Source: CANHCC01 sp040381555 (lineage in GTDB: Bacteria > Bacteroidota > Bacteroidia > J057 > RFSG01). Taken from it: 20,956 bases of DNA. Positions 14,191 through 20,956 of this stretch are shown here, piece by piece. Position numbers and translations under genes: made by a program. The notes under the pieces were generated by a model. It saw only the letters and a list, made by a program, of their open reading frames with translations, ran no database searches and was not told the origin of the DNA. The first letter of the stretch is position 1. Every line of letters starts with the position of its first letter. The DNA lies in the NCBI GenBank assembly GCA_040381555.1, contig JBEIHC010000047.1:1-20956 (forward strand), in the 5' to 3' direction.

Positions 14191-15927
14191 ATGAAAAAGG
14201 TAGGTGTATTTTTCGGCATTATACTAAGTACCTTCGCTTGGGTGAACGCCCAAACGAACTGCAATAACAGGGATTTCGAAGACAGTACTTTTGTAAATTG
14301 GACTGGTTCAACCGGAAGTAATTCCGGGCTTTTGACCACTTTATCCTATACAAATGGTCTTGTGTCCAATGGTCTAGATGCCTCTATTTCGGATGCCTTG
14401 GCCAGACACACTCTCATCACTCAAAATTATATTGACACCAATTGTATTGACCCGGTTACCCTTACCTACGACAGCTATATGACTTCGCTCGCACCAGGTG
14501 GAGGAACCGTGAGTGTTCGTTTGGGAAATTCTCAGGTGGGAATGGAAATGGAAAGACTGGGTCATCAATATCCTGTAAATTCTGGAAATGCCCTTTATAC
14601 CTATCAGTATGCTTGTGTTCAAAATGATCCAGGACATAATTGGGATGCTCAGCCATTTTTCATGGTCAACTTTTATGATATCAATGGAAATTTTCTTTTG
14701 GGAGATACCATATACGCAGGTCAACAAAATGTACCCTTCATCCCATCTACTAATGGAAATAAATACAGAAGATGGAGCACCATCACGGTAGATTTAACCC
14801 CTTATGTCGGACAGACCGTTTATGTAGAATTTGTCAATGCAGATTGTGCTTTTGGAGGTCATTATGGTTATACCTATTTAGATGTATCCTGCCTGGGAGC
14901 GCTTACGCCTAATGTCTGGCCTGGCGACTGTGATTATGACCTAGCCTGTAACTATGTAGATGGACTGAGTTTGGGAATTGCATTTGGAACCACTGGAACA
15001 GCCAGAACTACCATGGGCTATACTTGGGCAGCAACAGCCTCTACTGATTGGGGAACTCAGTTTCCTCTAGGGGTAGATTACAAACACAGCGATTGCGATG
15101 GTAACGGAACTGTAGGATGGAGTGATGTACAGGCTATTATTCAAAACTACAATAGCATACATCCTTTCAAGCCTGTCAGCTCAGAATCAGAACACCACAC
15201 TAAAACAGCAGCCTTACCCCTTTTACAAATTATACCTTCTGTAACCAATATTGGCCCAGGAAATGTGGTTAACTTTGATATACAAATTGGCACAAGTACG
15301 AATCCAATTCAAAACCTTTATGGAATAGGATTTCAACTCAATTATCCTGAGAATCTTATCATCTCAGGATCTGCGCAAGGTGACTTCAATGGCTCATGGT
15401 TGGGTACTTCTAACCAAACGGCTCTGAGTATTTTCCATGCCCATTCTGGTTCTGGCTTTTCTGATTTCGTACTAAGTAAAATTAATCAGCAGGACACAAC
15501 CGGATATGGCAAAATCGCCTCCTTTCAACTCACCACAGGTTCACCCAGTGTTCTGACTGCCCTACCCCTTACTTTTTCTGGAGTTTATGCTATCACCGAA
15601 AATATGACCAGAATTCCTTTGCAGACTCAATCTTGCACCCTTAATATTGACCCCTCCTTACCAGCCTCGTTAAATACAGACAATGAAAAAATCTCATTCT
15701 CCCTCTACCCAAATCCTGCCCGAAACGAAGTAAATATTTCATTGAATGAATTTTCCCCAGCTATAATTCAGGTTTATTCACTAACAGGTCAACTTCTGCT
15801 CACAGAAAGAATGTACTCAGCATCAGCAACGCTCTCTACTACAGAACTACCCGCAGGAATGTATTGGATTGAATTATCAGATGGTTTCAAACGGACTACT
15901 AAAAGTCTGGTCATCACAAGGAATTAA
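14191..15927 (+). CDS. Secreted protein with dockerin-like, cohesin-like and T9SS sorting domains
   Basis: A 578-residue exported protein. Residues 1-20 are a signal peptide (ending WVNAQ). Residues about 24-235 form a beta-rich, probably jelly-roll ectodomain with many Asn/Thr/Gly and aromatic residues. Residues about 244-323 look like a dockerin split into two calcium loops: GDCDYDLACNYVDGLSLG (245-262) and DCDGNGTVGWSDVQAI (301-316), separated by a 35-residue insert. Residues about 344-480 resemble a cohesin-type beta domain (NVVNFDIQIGTS, YGIGFQLNYPENL, KIASFQLTTG). Residues 501-578 are a T9SS type A sorting domain with SLYPNPARNEVNISL and a C-terminal GMYWIEL...SLVITRN. The protein is therefore expected at the cell surface or released after T9SS cleavage. 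No enzymatic domain is recognised; binding or scaffolding is inference. It converges exactly on the DUF486 gene. Confidence 0.88.
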   Translation: MKKVGVFFGIILSTFAWVNAQTNCNNRDFEDSTFVNWTGSTGSNSGLLTTLSYTNGLVSNGLDASISDALARHTLITQNYIDTNCIDPVTLTYDSYMTSLAPGGGTVSVRLGNSQVGMEMERLGHQYPVNSGNALYTYQYACVQNDPGHNWDAQPFFMVNFYDINGNFLLGDTIYAGQQNVPFIPSTNGNKYRRWSTITVDLTPYVGQTVYVEFVNADCAFGGHYGYTYLDVSCLGALTPNVWPGDCDYDLACNYVDGLSLGIAFGTTGTARTTMGYTWAATASTDWGTQFPLGVDYKHSDCDGNGTVGWSDVQAIIQNYNSIHPFKPVSSESEHHTKTAALPLLQIIPSVTNIGPGNVVNFDIQIGTSTNPIQNLYGIGFQLNYPENLIISGSAQGDFNGSWLGTSNQTALSIFHAHSGSGFSDFVLSKINQQDTTGYGKIASFQLTTGSPSVLTALPLTFSGVYAITENMTRIPLQTQSCTLNIDPSLPASLNTDNEKISFSLYPNPARNEVNISLNEFSPAIIQVYSLTGQLLLTERMYSASATLSTTELPAGMYWIELSDGFKRTTKSLVITRN

Positions 15928-16296
15928 CTATTTCCTAAATACCAGATATACCGCCAGAATGAGCAGTAAAAATGCCAAGGCATGATTCCATCGAAACGCC
16001 TCATTCTTAAAGAAAATTAAAGAAAAAATCACAAACACACTCAGGGTAATGACTTCTTGAATTACCTTGAGTTGCACTAAACTGAATGGTCCTCCATTTT
16101 CTTGGAAACCCATTCGATTAGCCGGAACCTGAAACACATACTCAAAAAAGGCTATTCCCCAGCTGATCAAAATAATGCCAAACAAGCCCAAAGCCTCCAG
16201 CCATTTTATCTCTCGAAACCGCAGATGACCATACCAGGCAAAGGTCATGAAGGTATTGGAAATAATCAGGAGCGCAATGGTCAGGAAGGTTTTCAT
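15928..16296 (-). CDS. DUF486 integral membrane protein (DMT-like)
   Basis: A 122-residue membrane protein of family DUF486, whose members have four helices like small drug/metabolite transporters. Visible signatures are LIISNTFMTFAWYGHLRF, SWGIAFFEYVFQVPANRMGF, FSLVQLKVIQEVITLSVFV and the final helix WNHALAFLLLILAVYLVF. The start at the ATG 16296 (MKTFLTIALLIISNTF) matches the family; an upstream ATG at 16350 would add 18 residues rich in Cys and Phe that do not look conserved. Transport substrate is unknown. The stop codon abuts that of the T9SS gene with no gap, and the second 17-bp repeat array begins 61 bp before the start, so the array may lie in its promoter region. Confidence 0.85.
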   Translation of the reverse strand: MKTFLTIALLIISNTFMTFAWYGHLRFREIKWLEALGLFGIILISWGIAFFEYVFQVPANRMGFQENGGPFSLVQLKVIQEVITLSVFVIFSLIFFKNEAFRWNHALAFLLLILAVYLVFRK

Positions 16297-16356
16297 GTGA
16301 AAGGGGAAATTAGTTTCTACAAAACTCGCACAGTAGCAATAGAATCGCAAATCTTC

Positions 16357-16458
16357 GGTTTACCCTAAACCGAGGTTTACCCTAAACTGAGGTTTACCCT
16401 AAACCGAAGTTTACCCTAAACTGAAGTTTACCCTAAACTGAGGTTTACCCTAAACCGA
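16357..16458 (+). repeat. Array 2 of the 17-bp quasi-palindromic tandem repeat (six units)
   Basis: Six units of 17 bp follow each other without gaps: 16357, 16374, 16391, 16408, 16425 and 16442. The core GTTTACCCTAAAC is invariant. The outer pair varies: G...C in units 1, 3 and 6, A...T in units 4 and 5, and G...T in unit 2, so the palindrome arms are kept complementary, or nearly so, in every unit. A decayed seventh unit follows (16459-16470). Orientation of the CCC loop is the same as in array 1. Confidence 0.92.
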
Positions 16459-16471
16459 GGTCTACCTTTCG

Positions 16472-16483
16472 GAGGAAACCCTA
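16472..16483 (+). repeat. Degenerate terminal unit of array 2
   Basis: GAGGAAACCCTA is the exact reverse complement of 5220-5231 beside array 1. It looks like a repeat unit that has lost its left-arm bases. Confidence 0.5.
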
Positions 16484-16587
16484 CATACAGGCTACAATTT
16501 CCCACCCAAACAAATTTTCAACCTTATACAGCCATTTTTTAGAAGGAAACATATCTGAATTTGACTGATTATCGTTAAATTCGAATC

Positions 16588-17604
16588 ATGAAATCTATCG
16601 TATTCTTTATTTGTCTGCTAGGCCTCGTAGTTTCCAATTCTGCATTTGCCCAAGAAGGGGCGGAAGTTAAATGGATGACGCTGGAAGAAGCTCAAAAGAA
16701 AAACAAGGAAGTTCCCAAACCCCTACTGATTGACTTTTATACTGATTGGTGCGGATGGTGTAAGGTGATGGATAAAAACACCTATGGGAACCCCGGAATT
16801 GCTCAATACATCAACACTTATTTTTATCCGGTGAAATTCGATGCCGAGGGACCCGACTCCACCATTTATAAAGACACGAAATATTTCAACAAAGGTACCG
16901 GAAACCGCAGCCCCCATGAATTTGCCATGAAAATGCTCAATGGAAGCTTGTCCTACCCTACCACTGTTTTTGTTACCAGTGACTTGCAAATTGAAGTGCC
17001 CGTTCCAGGATATTTAGATGCCCAGAAAATCGAACCTTTCCTCGTTTATTTTGTCGAGAACCTCTACAAAACCGAAAATATTGAAAGCTTTGTCGACACC
17101 TATAATAAAGCATTTTACGATACGACCTTCACCCCTGATTCTACCCTGAAATGGAAGAACTTTTCAGAAGTAATGAATGCCCCAAAAAAAGAAGATAAAA
17201 AGGTACTCGTTTTCCTAACTGCCCAATGGTGCAATAGCTGCAAACTAATGGATCGGGCTACATTTGGCAATAAAGAAATTACCAGCATCCTCAAAGATTC
17301 TTTCCAACCTGTGAAACTGGATGTCAACTCAATGGACACAATTGCCTTCCAAGGTCAAAACTTTGTCAATGGCAAAGAGCAAACCAATTACTTTCATCAG
17401 CTGGCATTGGCCATTACCCAAAATCAAATCATCATGCCTAGTATGGTATTAATGGAACCCGATGGCAAATTGATCACTGCTGTTCCCTACTACTTCTCAG
17501 CGAAGAATTTGGAACCGGTTCTCTCTTTCTTCCACACCAATTCCTACCTAAGCAAAACTTGGGAAGATTATCGAAAAGAATTTAAAGGGAAGTTGAATCC
17601 GTAA
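16588..17604 (+). CDS. Periplasmic protein with two thioredoxin-fold domains
   Basis: A 338-residue exported protein. Residues 1-21 are a signal peptide (ending SAFAQ). The first thioredoxin-fold domain (about 28-160) has the redox motif CGWC (55-58) in LLIDFYTDWCGWCKVMD and a cis-proline at 124 (YPTT). The second (about 190-320) has CNSC (215-218) in VLVFLTAQWCNSCKLMD and a cis-proline at 284 (MPSM). The two halves share the sequence pattern WCxxCKxMDxxTxGN, so the gene arose by an internal duplication. Single-domain relatives act as thiol-disulfide reductases or DsbD-type partners in the envelope; a role in disulfide handling is inferred. The short C-terminal tail is charged. Upstream lies the repeat array; no other gene seems co-transcribed. 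Confidence 0.88.
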   Translation: MKSIVFFICLLGLVVSNSAFAQEGAEVKWMTLEEAQKKNKEVPKPLLIDFYTDWCGWCKVMDKNTYGNPGIAQYINTYFYPVKFDAEGPDSTIYKDTKYFNKGTGNRSPHEFAMKMLNGSLSYPTTVFVTSDLQIEVPVPGYLDAQKIEPFLVYFVENLYKTENIESFVDTYNKAFYDTTFTPDSTLKWKNFSEVMNAPKKEDKKVLVFLTAQWCNSCKLMDRATFGNKEITSILKDSFQPVKLDVNSMDTIAFQGQNFVNGKEQTNYFHQLALAITQNQIIMPSMVLMEPDGKLITAVPYYFSAKNLEPVLSFFHTNSYLSKTWEDYRKEFKGKLNP

Positions 17605-17609
17605 CAATT

Positions 17610-17632
17610 GAATTAAATTTTATTATTAATTC
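17610..17632 (+). terminator. Weak AT-rich hairpin after the thioredoxin-like gene
   Basis: GAATTAA (17610-17616) and TTAATTC (17626-17632) are exact complements and TTTT follows. The stem has only one G-C pair, so termination would be weak. It lies between convergent genes. Confidence 0.35.
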
Positions 17633-17660
17633 TTTTGCTCTAAAGGTTTGGTGTTAAAAT

Positions 17661-18074
17661 TTATGCCATACTGGATAAAAAAGTTTCAGGGCTAACTACT
17701 CTTATGGTTGCTTTTTTATAATCTTTGATATTTCGAGTAACAAATGTAGTTAGGTTGAACTCCATTGCACAAAAGTATTGTACGGCATCTTCAAAGTCAT
17801 TAAATCCTGAAGCTAAAGCCAGATTTATTGTTTTACTATCTACAGGTAAAACAGTTACTATAGTTTTGAATTTTGAAATGATTTGTCTTGAATGACCTGT
17901 AGAGTATTGTGATCGCAATACATAATCTATATTGGCAAATGAAAGAGATGAAACATGAATATTAATTACTCCGGAATCAGCTTTAGAAAATAAAATTTCT
18001 GCAGCGGCATTAAATGGCTTTCTACCCGAAAGTAAGTCTATGCACACATCCGTATCAACAAAAATGTTATTCAT
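17661..18074 (-). CDS. PIN-domain toxin of a type II toxin-antitoxin pair
   Basis: A 137-residue PIN-fold ribonuclease-type protein resembling the PIN_3 group. Acidic active-site candidates are Asp7 (NIFVDTDVCIDLL), Glu95/Asp96 (FNDFEDAVQY) and Asp118 (TRNIKDYK). The glutamate usually found near position 44 in VapC is not evident; the segment VSSLSFANIDYVLR matches the PIN_3 pattern that has Asn there. Such toxins cleave RNA and are neutralised by the upstream antitoxin. Its start overlaps the antitoxin gene by 8 bp, so the two are coupled. The RNA target is unknown. Confidence 0.87.
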   Translation of the reverse strand: MNNIFVDTDVCIDLLSGRKPFNAAAEILFSKADSGVINIHVSSLSFANIDYVLRSQYSTGHSRQIISKFKTIVTVLPVDSKTINLALASGFNDFEDAVQYFCAMEFNLTTFVTRNIKDYKKATIRVVSPETFLSSMA

Positions 18075-18321
18075 CTTTTTTTGAGTATTTGTTTAGGATA
18101 TGATTTTTATATTCCTTTTTATAATCGAAATCCTCAGGTAATGTAATTACACCAGAGAGACTTTTAACTAGTGGGGTAATTTCTGTATTATCATTAGTAG
18201 TTGTGAGCAAAGAAAGATAGGATTCGATCAACTTAGAGAGACTGGTCTTTCTTTTTTTTGCATAAATTTTCGCATTTTCTATAATGTCACCATCCAACTT
18301 TATTGTCAATTTCGTTTCCAT
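18067..18321 (-). CDS. Antitoxin, DUF6364-like with ribbon-helix-helix N-terminus
   Basis: An 84-residue protein directly upstream of the PIN toxin. The N-terminus (METKLTIKLDGDIIENAKIYAKKRKTSLSKLIESYL) has the strand-helix-helix form of ribbon-helix-helix DNA-binding antitoxins. The C-terminus (DFDYKKEYKNHILNKYSKK) would bind and block the toxin. RHH antitoxins normally repress their own operon, and a palindrome surrounds the likely promoter here (18335-18365). The family name is assigned from sequence pattern only. Confidence 0.87.
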   Translation of the reverse strand: METKLTIKLDGDIIENAKIYAKKRKTSLSKLIESYLSLLTTTNDNTEITPLVKSLSGVITLPEDFDYKKEYKNHILNKYSKKDE

Positions 18322-18334
18322 TAGGTTGTATTTT

Positions 18335-18365
18335 ATCCGTACAAATATATAAAATATGTACGGAT
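18335..18365 (-). promoter_or_regulatory. Palindromic operator over the toxin-antitoxin promoter
   Basis: The 9-bp arms ATCCGTACA (18335-18343) and TGTACGGAT (18357-18365) are exact complements around a 13-bp AT-rich spacer. The minus-strand -7 box TATATTTG (18342-18349) lies across the inner edge of one arm, so a bound antitoxin would cover the promoter. The arms end 14 bp before the antitoxin ATG. Confidence 0.75.
18342..18349 (-). promoter_or_regulatory. Promoter -7 box of the toxin-antitoxin operon
   Basis: TATATTTG on the minus strand matches TAnnTTTG exactly and lies 20 bp before the antitoxin start, inside the palindrome. Confidence 0.65.
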
Positions 18366-18794
18366 TTTAGGGAGGCTAAGTTATTCTAGAATCATATTAA
18401 TCTCAGGGGAATTGAAAGCCAACTGAGAAAATCTAAATAATTGATTCAATTTGCACAGTAAAAGTTTCAAATGATATTTCTGATGCAATACGGTCTAATA
18501 AGATTCAAAACTGGATTTGCACAAGTGTTTGAAATATAGTGCTATAGGCCATTATATGCCCTTGTCAGCACTTCTCCATTCAAACAATTATTCCTTTGAC
18601 AGATTGGCATTTCTGTTCAAGTTGTGTTCAGAAGGCAGGAAAACGCAGTACAGATTCACCAATTGATTCCCCTATCTGTACCAATTTAAAAGCAATTATG
18701 TGCTTAAGAAAACCTGCAAGTGTGAGATGATTCTGAGCAGAAATCTACCCTGGATTCAACCTGACTATATTAATCCCGGCATAAAATGGTTTCC
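18366..18794. other. Gap between the toxin-antitoxin operator and htpG, no gene
   Basis: About 430 bp with no convincing gene. The sequence is AT-rich and contains no repeat unit, terminator or RNA that I recognise. The 3' end of htpG lies at its right edge, without an obvious terminator. Confidence 0.5.
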
Positions 18795-20612
18795 TTACAT
18801 CAGCGACAAACTGCGCTGCACAAACACAGCCAATCTTTCGCCACTCAGTTTGCCGGCAGCCAATAAGGCCAAATCGGTAATCTGTGCTACTTTCTCCTGC
18901 TTGCGTTCTATTTCCGTTTCTCTTGCAATGCCCGCGATTGACGGATGGGCTGTGTTTAGAACGGCATTCCAGGTTTCCGGGAAATTGCCCATCATGCTCA
19001 TTTGTCCCATTGCAGCCATGTCTCGCATGCGACGCATAAATTCGGGTTGGGTAAGTAATAAGGGTGGCTCCTGCTCTCCCAAGGCTTTTGTTTCTACTGT
19101 ATAGTTACCGGCGTTTTTGAGCACTTCCTCAAATTCTTTTTTCAAATCGCCAGCTTCCGTTTCTGAAATCAAAGCAGTTCTTTCTTCGCCTTTATCTACC
19201 AGGCTATCCAGACTTCCGGAATCAACCGAAACCAGGCTCGCATTTTCCAGCGTTCTTTCCAATAAACCAGTAAAATGGGAGTCTATCATTCCGCCCATTT
19301 TCAGTACAGAATATCCTCTATCCTTTGCTCCTTTTATGTAAGTGTGCTGCACCTCCGGATTATTGCTATAAATTAAAACGAGTTTGCCATCTTTGTCCGT
19401 TTGATTTTCTTTAATGAGTTCTTTATACTCTTCAATCGTATGGAGATTTCCTTCTGTGGTTTGTAGCAAGCAAAACTCTTTGGCTTTTTCCAAGAACTTC
19501 TCATCACTCAGCATCCCGTACTTCACAAACATTTGAATATCTTCCCACTTGGAGATAAAATCCTCCCGATTCTCCCTGAAAATTTCAGAAAGTTTATCCG
19601 CTACTTTTTTGGAAATATGAGCATTGATTTTCTTAACATTCTGATCTGCCTGTAAGAAGCTACGGGATACATTTAACGGAATATCCGGAGAGTCCAAGAC
19701 CCCCTCGAGCAGCATCAGATAATCGGGCACTACTTCTTTCACGGCATCGGTAATAAATACCTGACGGGAGTACAGTTGAATCCGACTTTTTCCAGGATCT
19801 ATTTCTGGACGATATTTTGGGAAATACAGTATCCCTGTCAGGTTAAAAGGATAATCTACATTGAGATGAATCCAGAACAAGGGCTTAGGCTGGTAGGGAA
19901 ATAATTCCTCATAGAACTTCTCATATTCTTCAGCTGTAATTTCCGCTGGTTTACGCATCCATAAGGGACGCGTATTATTCACTACCTTTCCGTCAAACTC
20001 AATTTCAACGGGCATGAAACGGCAGTATTTATCCAGAATACTTTGAATTCTGCTCGTTTCTAAAAACTCTTCAGCATCCGTATTTAAATACAGAATAATT
20101 TCTGTTCCTCTATCCGTTTTATCGCAGGCCTCTAAGGTAAATTCTGTGGAACCATCACATTCCCAGCGAACGGCCTCGGCCCCCTCTTGCCAGGAAAGGG
20201 TTTTGATTTCGACTTTCGAGGCAACCATAAAAGCGGAATAAAAACCCAATCCGAAATTTCCGATTAGCTGCCCACTTTCTGGCTTCTCTTGATATTTATG
20301 TAAAAATTCGGTAGCCCCGGAGAAAGCTATCTGATTAATATATTTTTTTACTTCCTCGCCCGTCATCCCGATTCCTCTATCTATCAGATGCAAGGTTTTA
20401 TTTTCAGGATTGACCTGAATCTGAATTTTCAATTCCCCACTCTCACCCGTAAATTCACCTCTGGAGGATAAATATTTCAATTTTTGTGTGGCATCCACAG
20501 CATTAGAAACCAACTCTCTCAAAAAAATCTCATGGTCTGAGTAGAGAAACTTTTTAATGATGGGAAATATATTCTCCGTATGGATGGATATGCTACCTTT
20601 TTCAGAAATCAT
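18795..20612 (-). CDS. htpG: Molecular chaperone HtpG (Hsp90)
   Basis: A 605-residue bacterial Hsp90, an ATP-dependent dimeric chaperone in the cytoplasm. The N-terminal GHKL ATPase domain shows its motifs: FLRELVSNAVDA (with the ATP/Mg-binding Glu and Asn), DRGIGMTGEEV and GNFGLGFYSAFMVA. The middle domain includes PLWMRKPAEITAEEYEKFYEELF, GILYFPKY and LNVSRSFLQ, the latter with the conserved Arg that contacts ATP. The C-terminal dimerisation domain holds the Met-rich MRRMRDMAAMGQMSMMG. I chose the ATG at 20612 (MISEKGSISIHTENIF), which matches Bacteroidota HtpG starts; the TTG at 20645 would add 11 residues with no family support. Length is close to the usual 600-630. Confidence 0.96.
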   Translation of the reverse strand: MISEKGSISIHTENIFPIIKKFLYSDHEIFLRELVSNAVDATQKLKYLSSRGEFTGESGELKIQIQVNPENKTLHLIDRGIGMTGEEVKKYINQIAFSGATEFLHKYQEKPESGQLIGNFGLGFYSAFMVASKVEIKTLSWQEGAEAVRWECDGSTEFTLEACDKTDRGTEIILYLNTDAEEFLETSRIQSILDKYCRFMPVEIEFDGKVVNNTRPLWMRKPAEITAEEYEKFYEELFPYQPKPLFWIHLNVDYPFNLTGILYFPKYRPEIDPGKSRIQLYSRQVFITDAVKEVVPDYLMLLEGVLDSPDIPLNVSRSFLQADQNVKKINAHISKKVADKLSEIFRENREDFISKWEDIQMFVKYGMLSDEKFLEKAKEFCLLQTTEGNLHTIEEYKELIKENQTDKDGKLVLIYSNNPEVQHTYIKGAKDRGYSVLKMGGMIDSHFTGLLERTLENASLVSVDSGSLDSLVDKGEERTALISETEAGDLKKEFEEVLKNAGNYTVETKALGEQEPPLLLTQPEFMRRMRDMAAMGQMSMMGNFPETWNAVLNTAHPSIAGIARETEIERKQEKVAQITDLALLAAGKLSGERLAVFVQRSLSLM

Positions 20613-20657
20613 AGTGCTAATTATTGTTTGGCGGGCTACCTTCAAGTATCATGCCGA

Positions 20658-20670
20658 TGACAAAGTGTCA
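20658..20670. promoter_or_regulatory. Short inverted repeat upstream of htpG
   Basis: TGACA-aag-TGTCA is a perfect 5-3-5 palindrome 45 bp before the htpG ATG, in the only gap that can hold its promoter. It may be an operator for stress control; no known heat-shock element is matched. Confidence 0.35.
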
Positions 20671-20697
20671 GTTAATTATTGGAATTTTCGACAGGAC

Positions 20698-20956
20698 TTA
20701 GGATAATAATGACTCCAGACGGCAGTTGTGGCCCTGAACAGTCATACGATACTTACCTCCCACAATGAGGGGAAAGTTATTTTTTTCATGACCTACCGGA
20801 AAATGCCAAGCTACAGGGAAATCATAAGCTCTGACAGCATCTGCAATTATTTCATAGACCGTTCGACCAAAGGGCACTGGATTATCTCGCATTTGAGAAA
20901 AATGCCCGACGACTAGTCCACTTAATCCTTTGAACCAACCCGCATTATCTAAATGC
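20698..20956 (-). CDS. LD-carboxypeptidase (S66 family), C-terminal part, truncated by window
   Basis: The frame is open to the right edge of the window, giving about 85 C-terminal residues. The segment HLDNAGWFKGLSGLVVGHFSQMRDNPVPFG followed by FPVAWHFPVGHEKNNFPLIVGG fits the C-terminal half of S66 peptidases (LdcA/MccF type). The His of PVGH corresponds to the catalytic histidine of the Ser-Glu-His triad; Ser and Glu lie outside the window. These enzymes trim the terminal D-amino acid from murein tetrapeptides during recycling, or cleave microcin C-like compounds. Which one cannot be told from this fragment. It is upstream of htpG on the same strand, 85 bp away. Confidence 0.8.
   Translation of the reverse strand, partial: HLDNAGWFKGLSGLVVGHFSQMRDNPVPFGRTVYEIIADAVRAYDFPVAWHFPVGHEKNNFPLIVGGKYRMTVQGHNCRLESLLS

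Larger units (their letters stand above)
16297..16587. other. Divergent intergenic region carrying repeat array 2
   Basis: This 291-bp gap separates the divergent DUF486 and thioredoxin-like genes and must hold both promoters. Six repeat units plus degenerate ends occupy 16357-16483. I found no clear TAnnTTTG box on either side of it. Confidence 0.6.

Noticed and set aside
14067..14267. 66-codon plus-strand ORF before the T9SS gene
   Set aside because: It overlaps the signal-peptide region of the secreted protein in another frame and has no recognisable features.
16357..16458. Possible CRISPR array
   Set aside because: Units of 17 bp follow each other directly with no unique spacers, and no cas genes are present.
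18700..19104. 134-codon plus-strand ORF
   Set aside because: Most of it is the antisense of the htpG 3' end, which explains its openness.
20613..20645. TTG start of htpG adding 11 residues
   Set aside because: The ATG at 20612 gives the usual HtpG N-terminus, and the added residues resemble no family extension.

Overview
The window reads as a chromosomal segment of a Bacteroidota bacterium, most likely from the Saprospiria/Chitinophagia side of the phylum (the sub-placement is inference). Support comes from a secreted protein with a type IX secretion C-terminal sorting domain, a tmRNA tag of the GEN-Y-ALAA type, paired DUF1573 lipid-free secreted proteins, a 7TM-HD (PgpH-type) phosphodiesterase, a stand-alone pyruvate dehydrogenase E1 alpha gene, and several good TAnnTTTG promoter boxes, the -7 element of the Bacteroidota primary sigma factor.

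Layout. 1-525 is the 3' end of a PgpH-like HD phosphodiesterase. 660-2636 is a TPR/transmembrane/SpoIIE-type PP2C phosphatase. 2776-4548 holds two adjacent DUF1573 genes. 4720-5085 is the tmRNA gene ssrA, with its tag ORF, a downstream hairpin and a strong terminator. 5180-6020 is a gene-free stretch that carries the first array of a 17-bp quasi-palindromic repeat, a long inverted repeat and what looks like a decayed coding region. 6072-12519 is a housekeeping block: pdhA on the minus strand, then on the plus strand recF-DUF721, nadE, an SDR oxidoreductase and rnd (RNase D). 12652-13716 has a small DUF2892 membrane protein under a Crp/Fnr-like site, facing a minus-strand HMA-domain/CAT-like acetyltransferase pair. 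14191-15927 is a large secreted protein with split dockerin-like, cohesin-like and T9SS domains, convergent with a DUF486 membrane protein. A second array of the 17-bp repeat lies at 16357-16458 between DUF486 and a tandem thioredoxin-fold protein. 17661-18321 is a type II toxin-antitoxin pair (PIN toxin, DUF6364-like antitoxin) with a palindromic operator around its promoter. 18795-20612 is htpG, and the window ends in the C-terminus of an S66 LD-carboxypeptidase-like gene.

Most of the genes are ordinary. The structures that known features do not explain are the two arrays of the telomere-like 17-bp repeat, 11 kb apart, whose end bases partly covary; degenerate copies flanking them in inverted orientation; and a shared 12-bp motif in two of the gene-poor gaps. 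I found no clear new multi-gene system; the repeat family is the best candidate for something undescribed. All functional calls come from reading motifs by eye; no database search was run.
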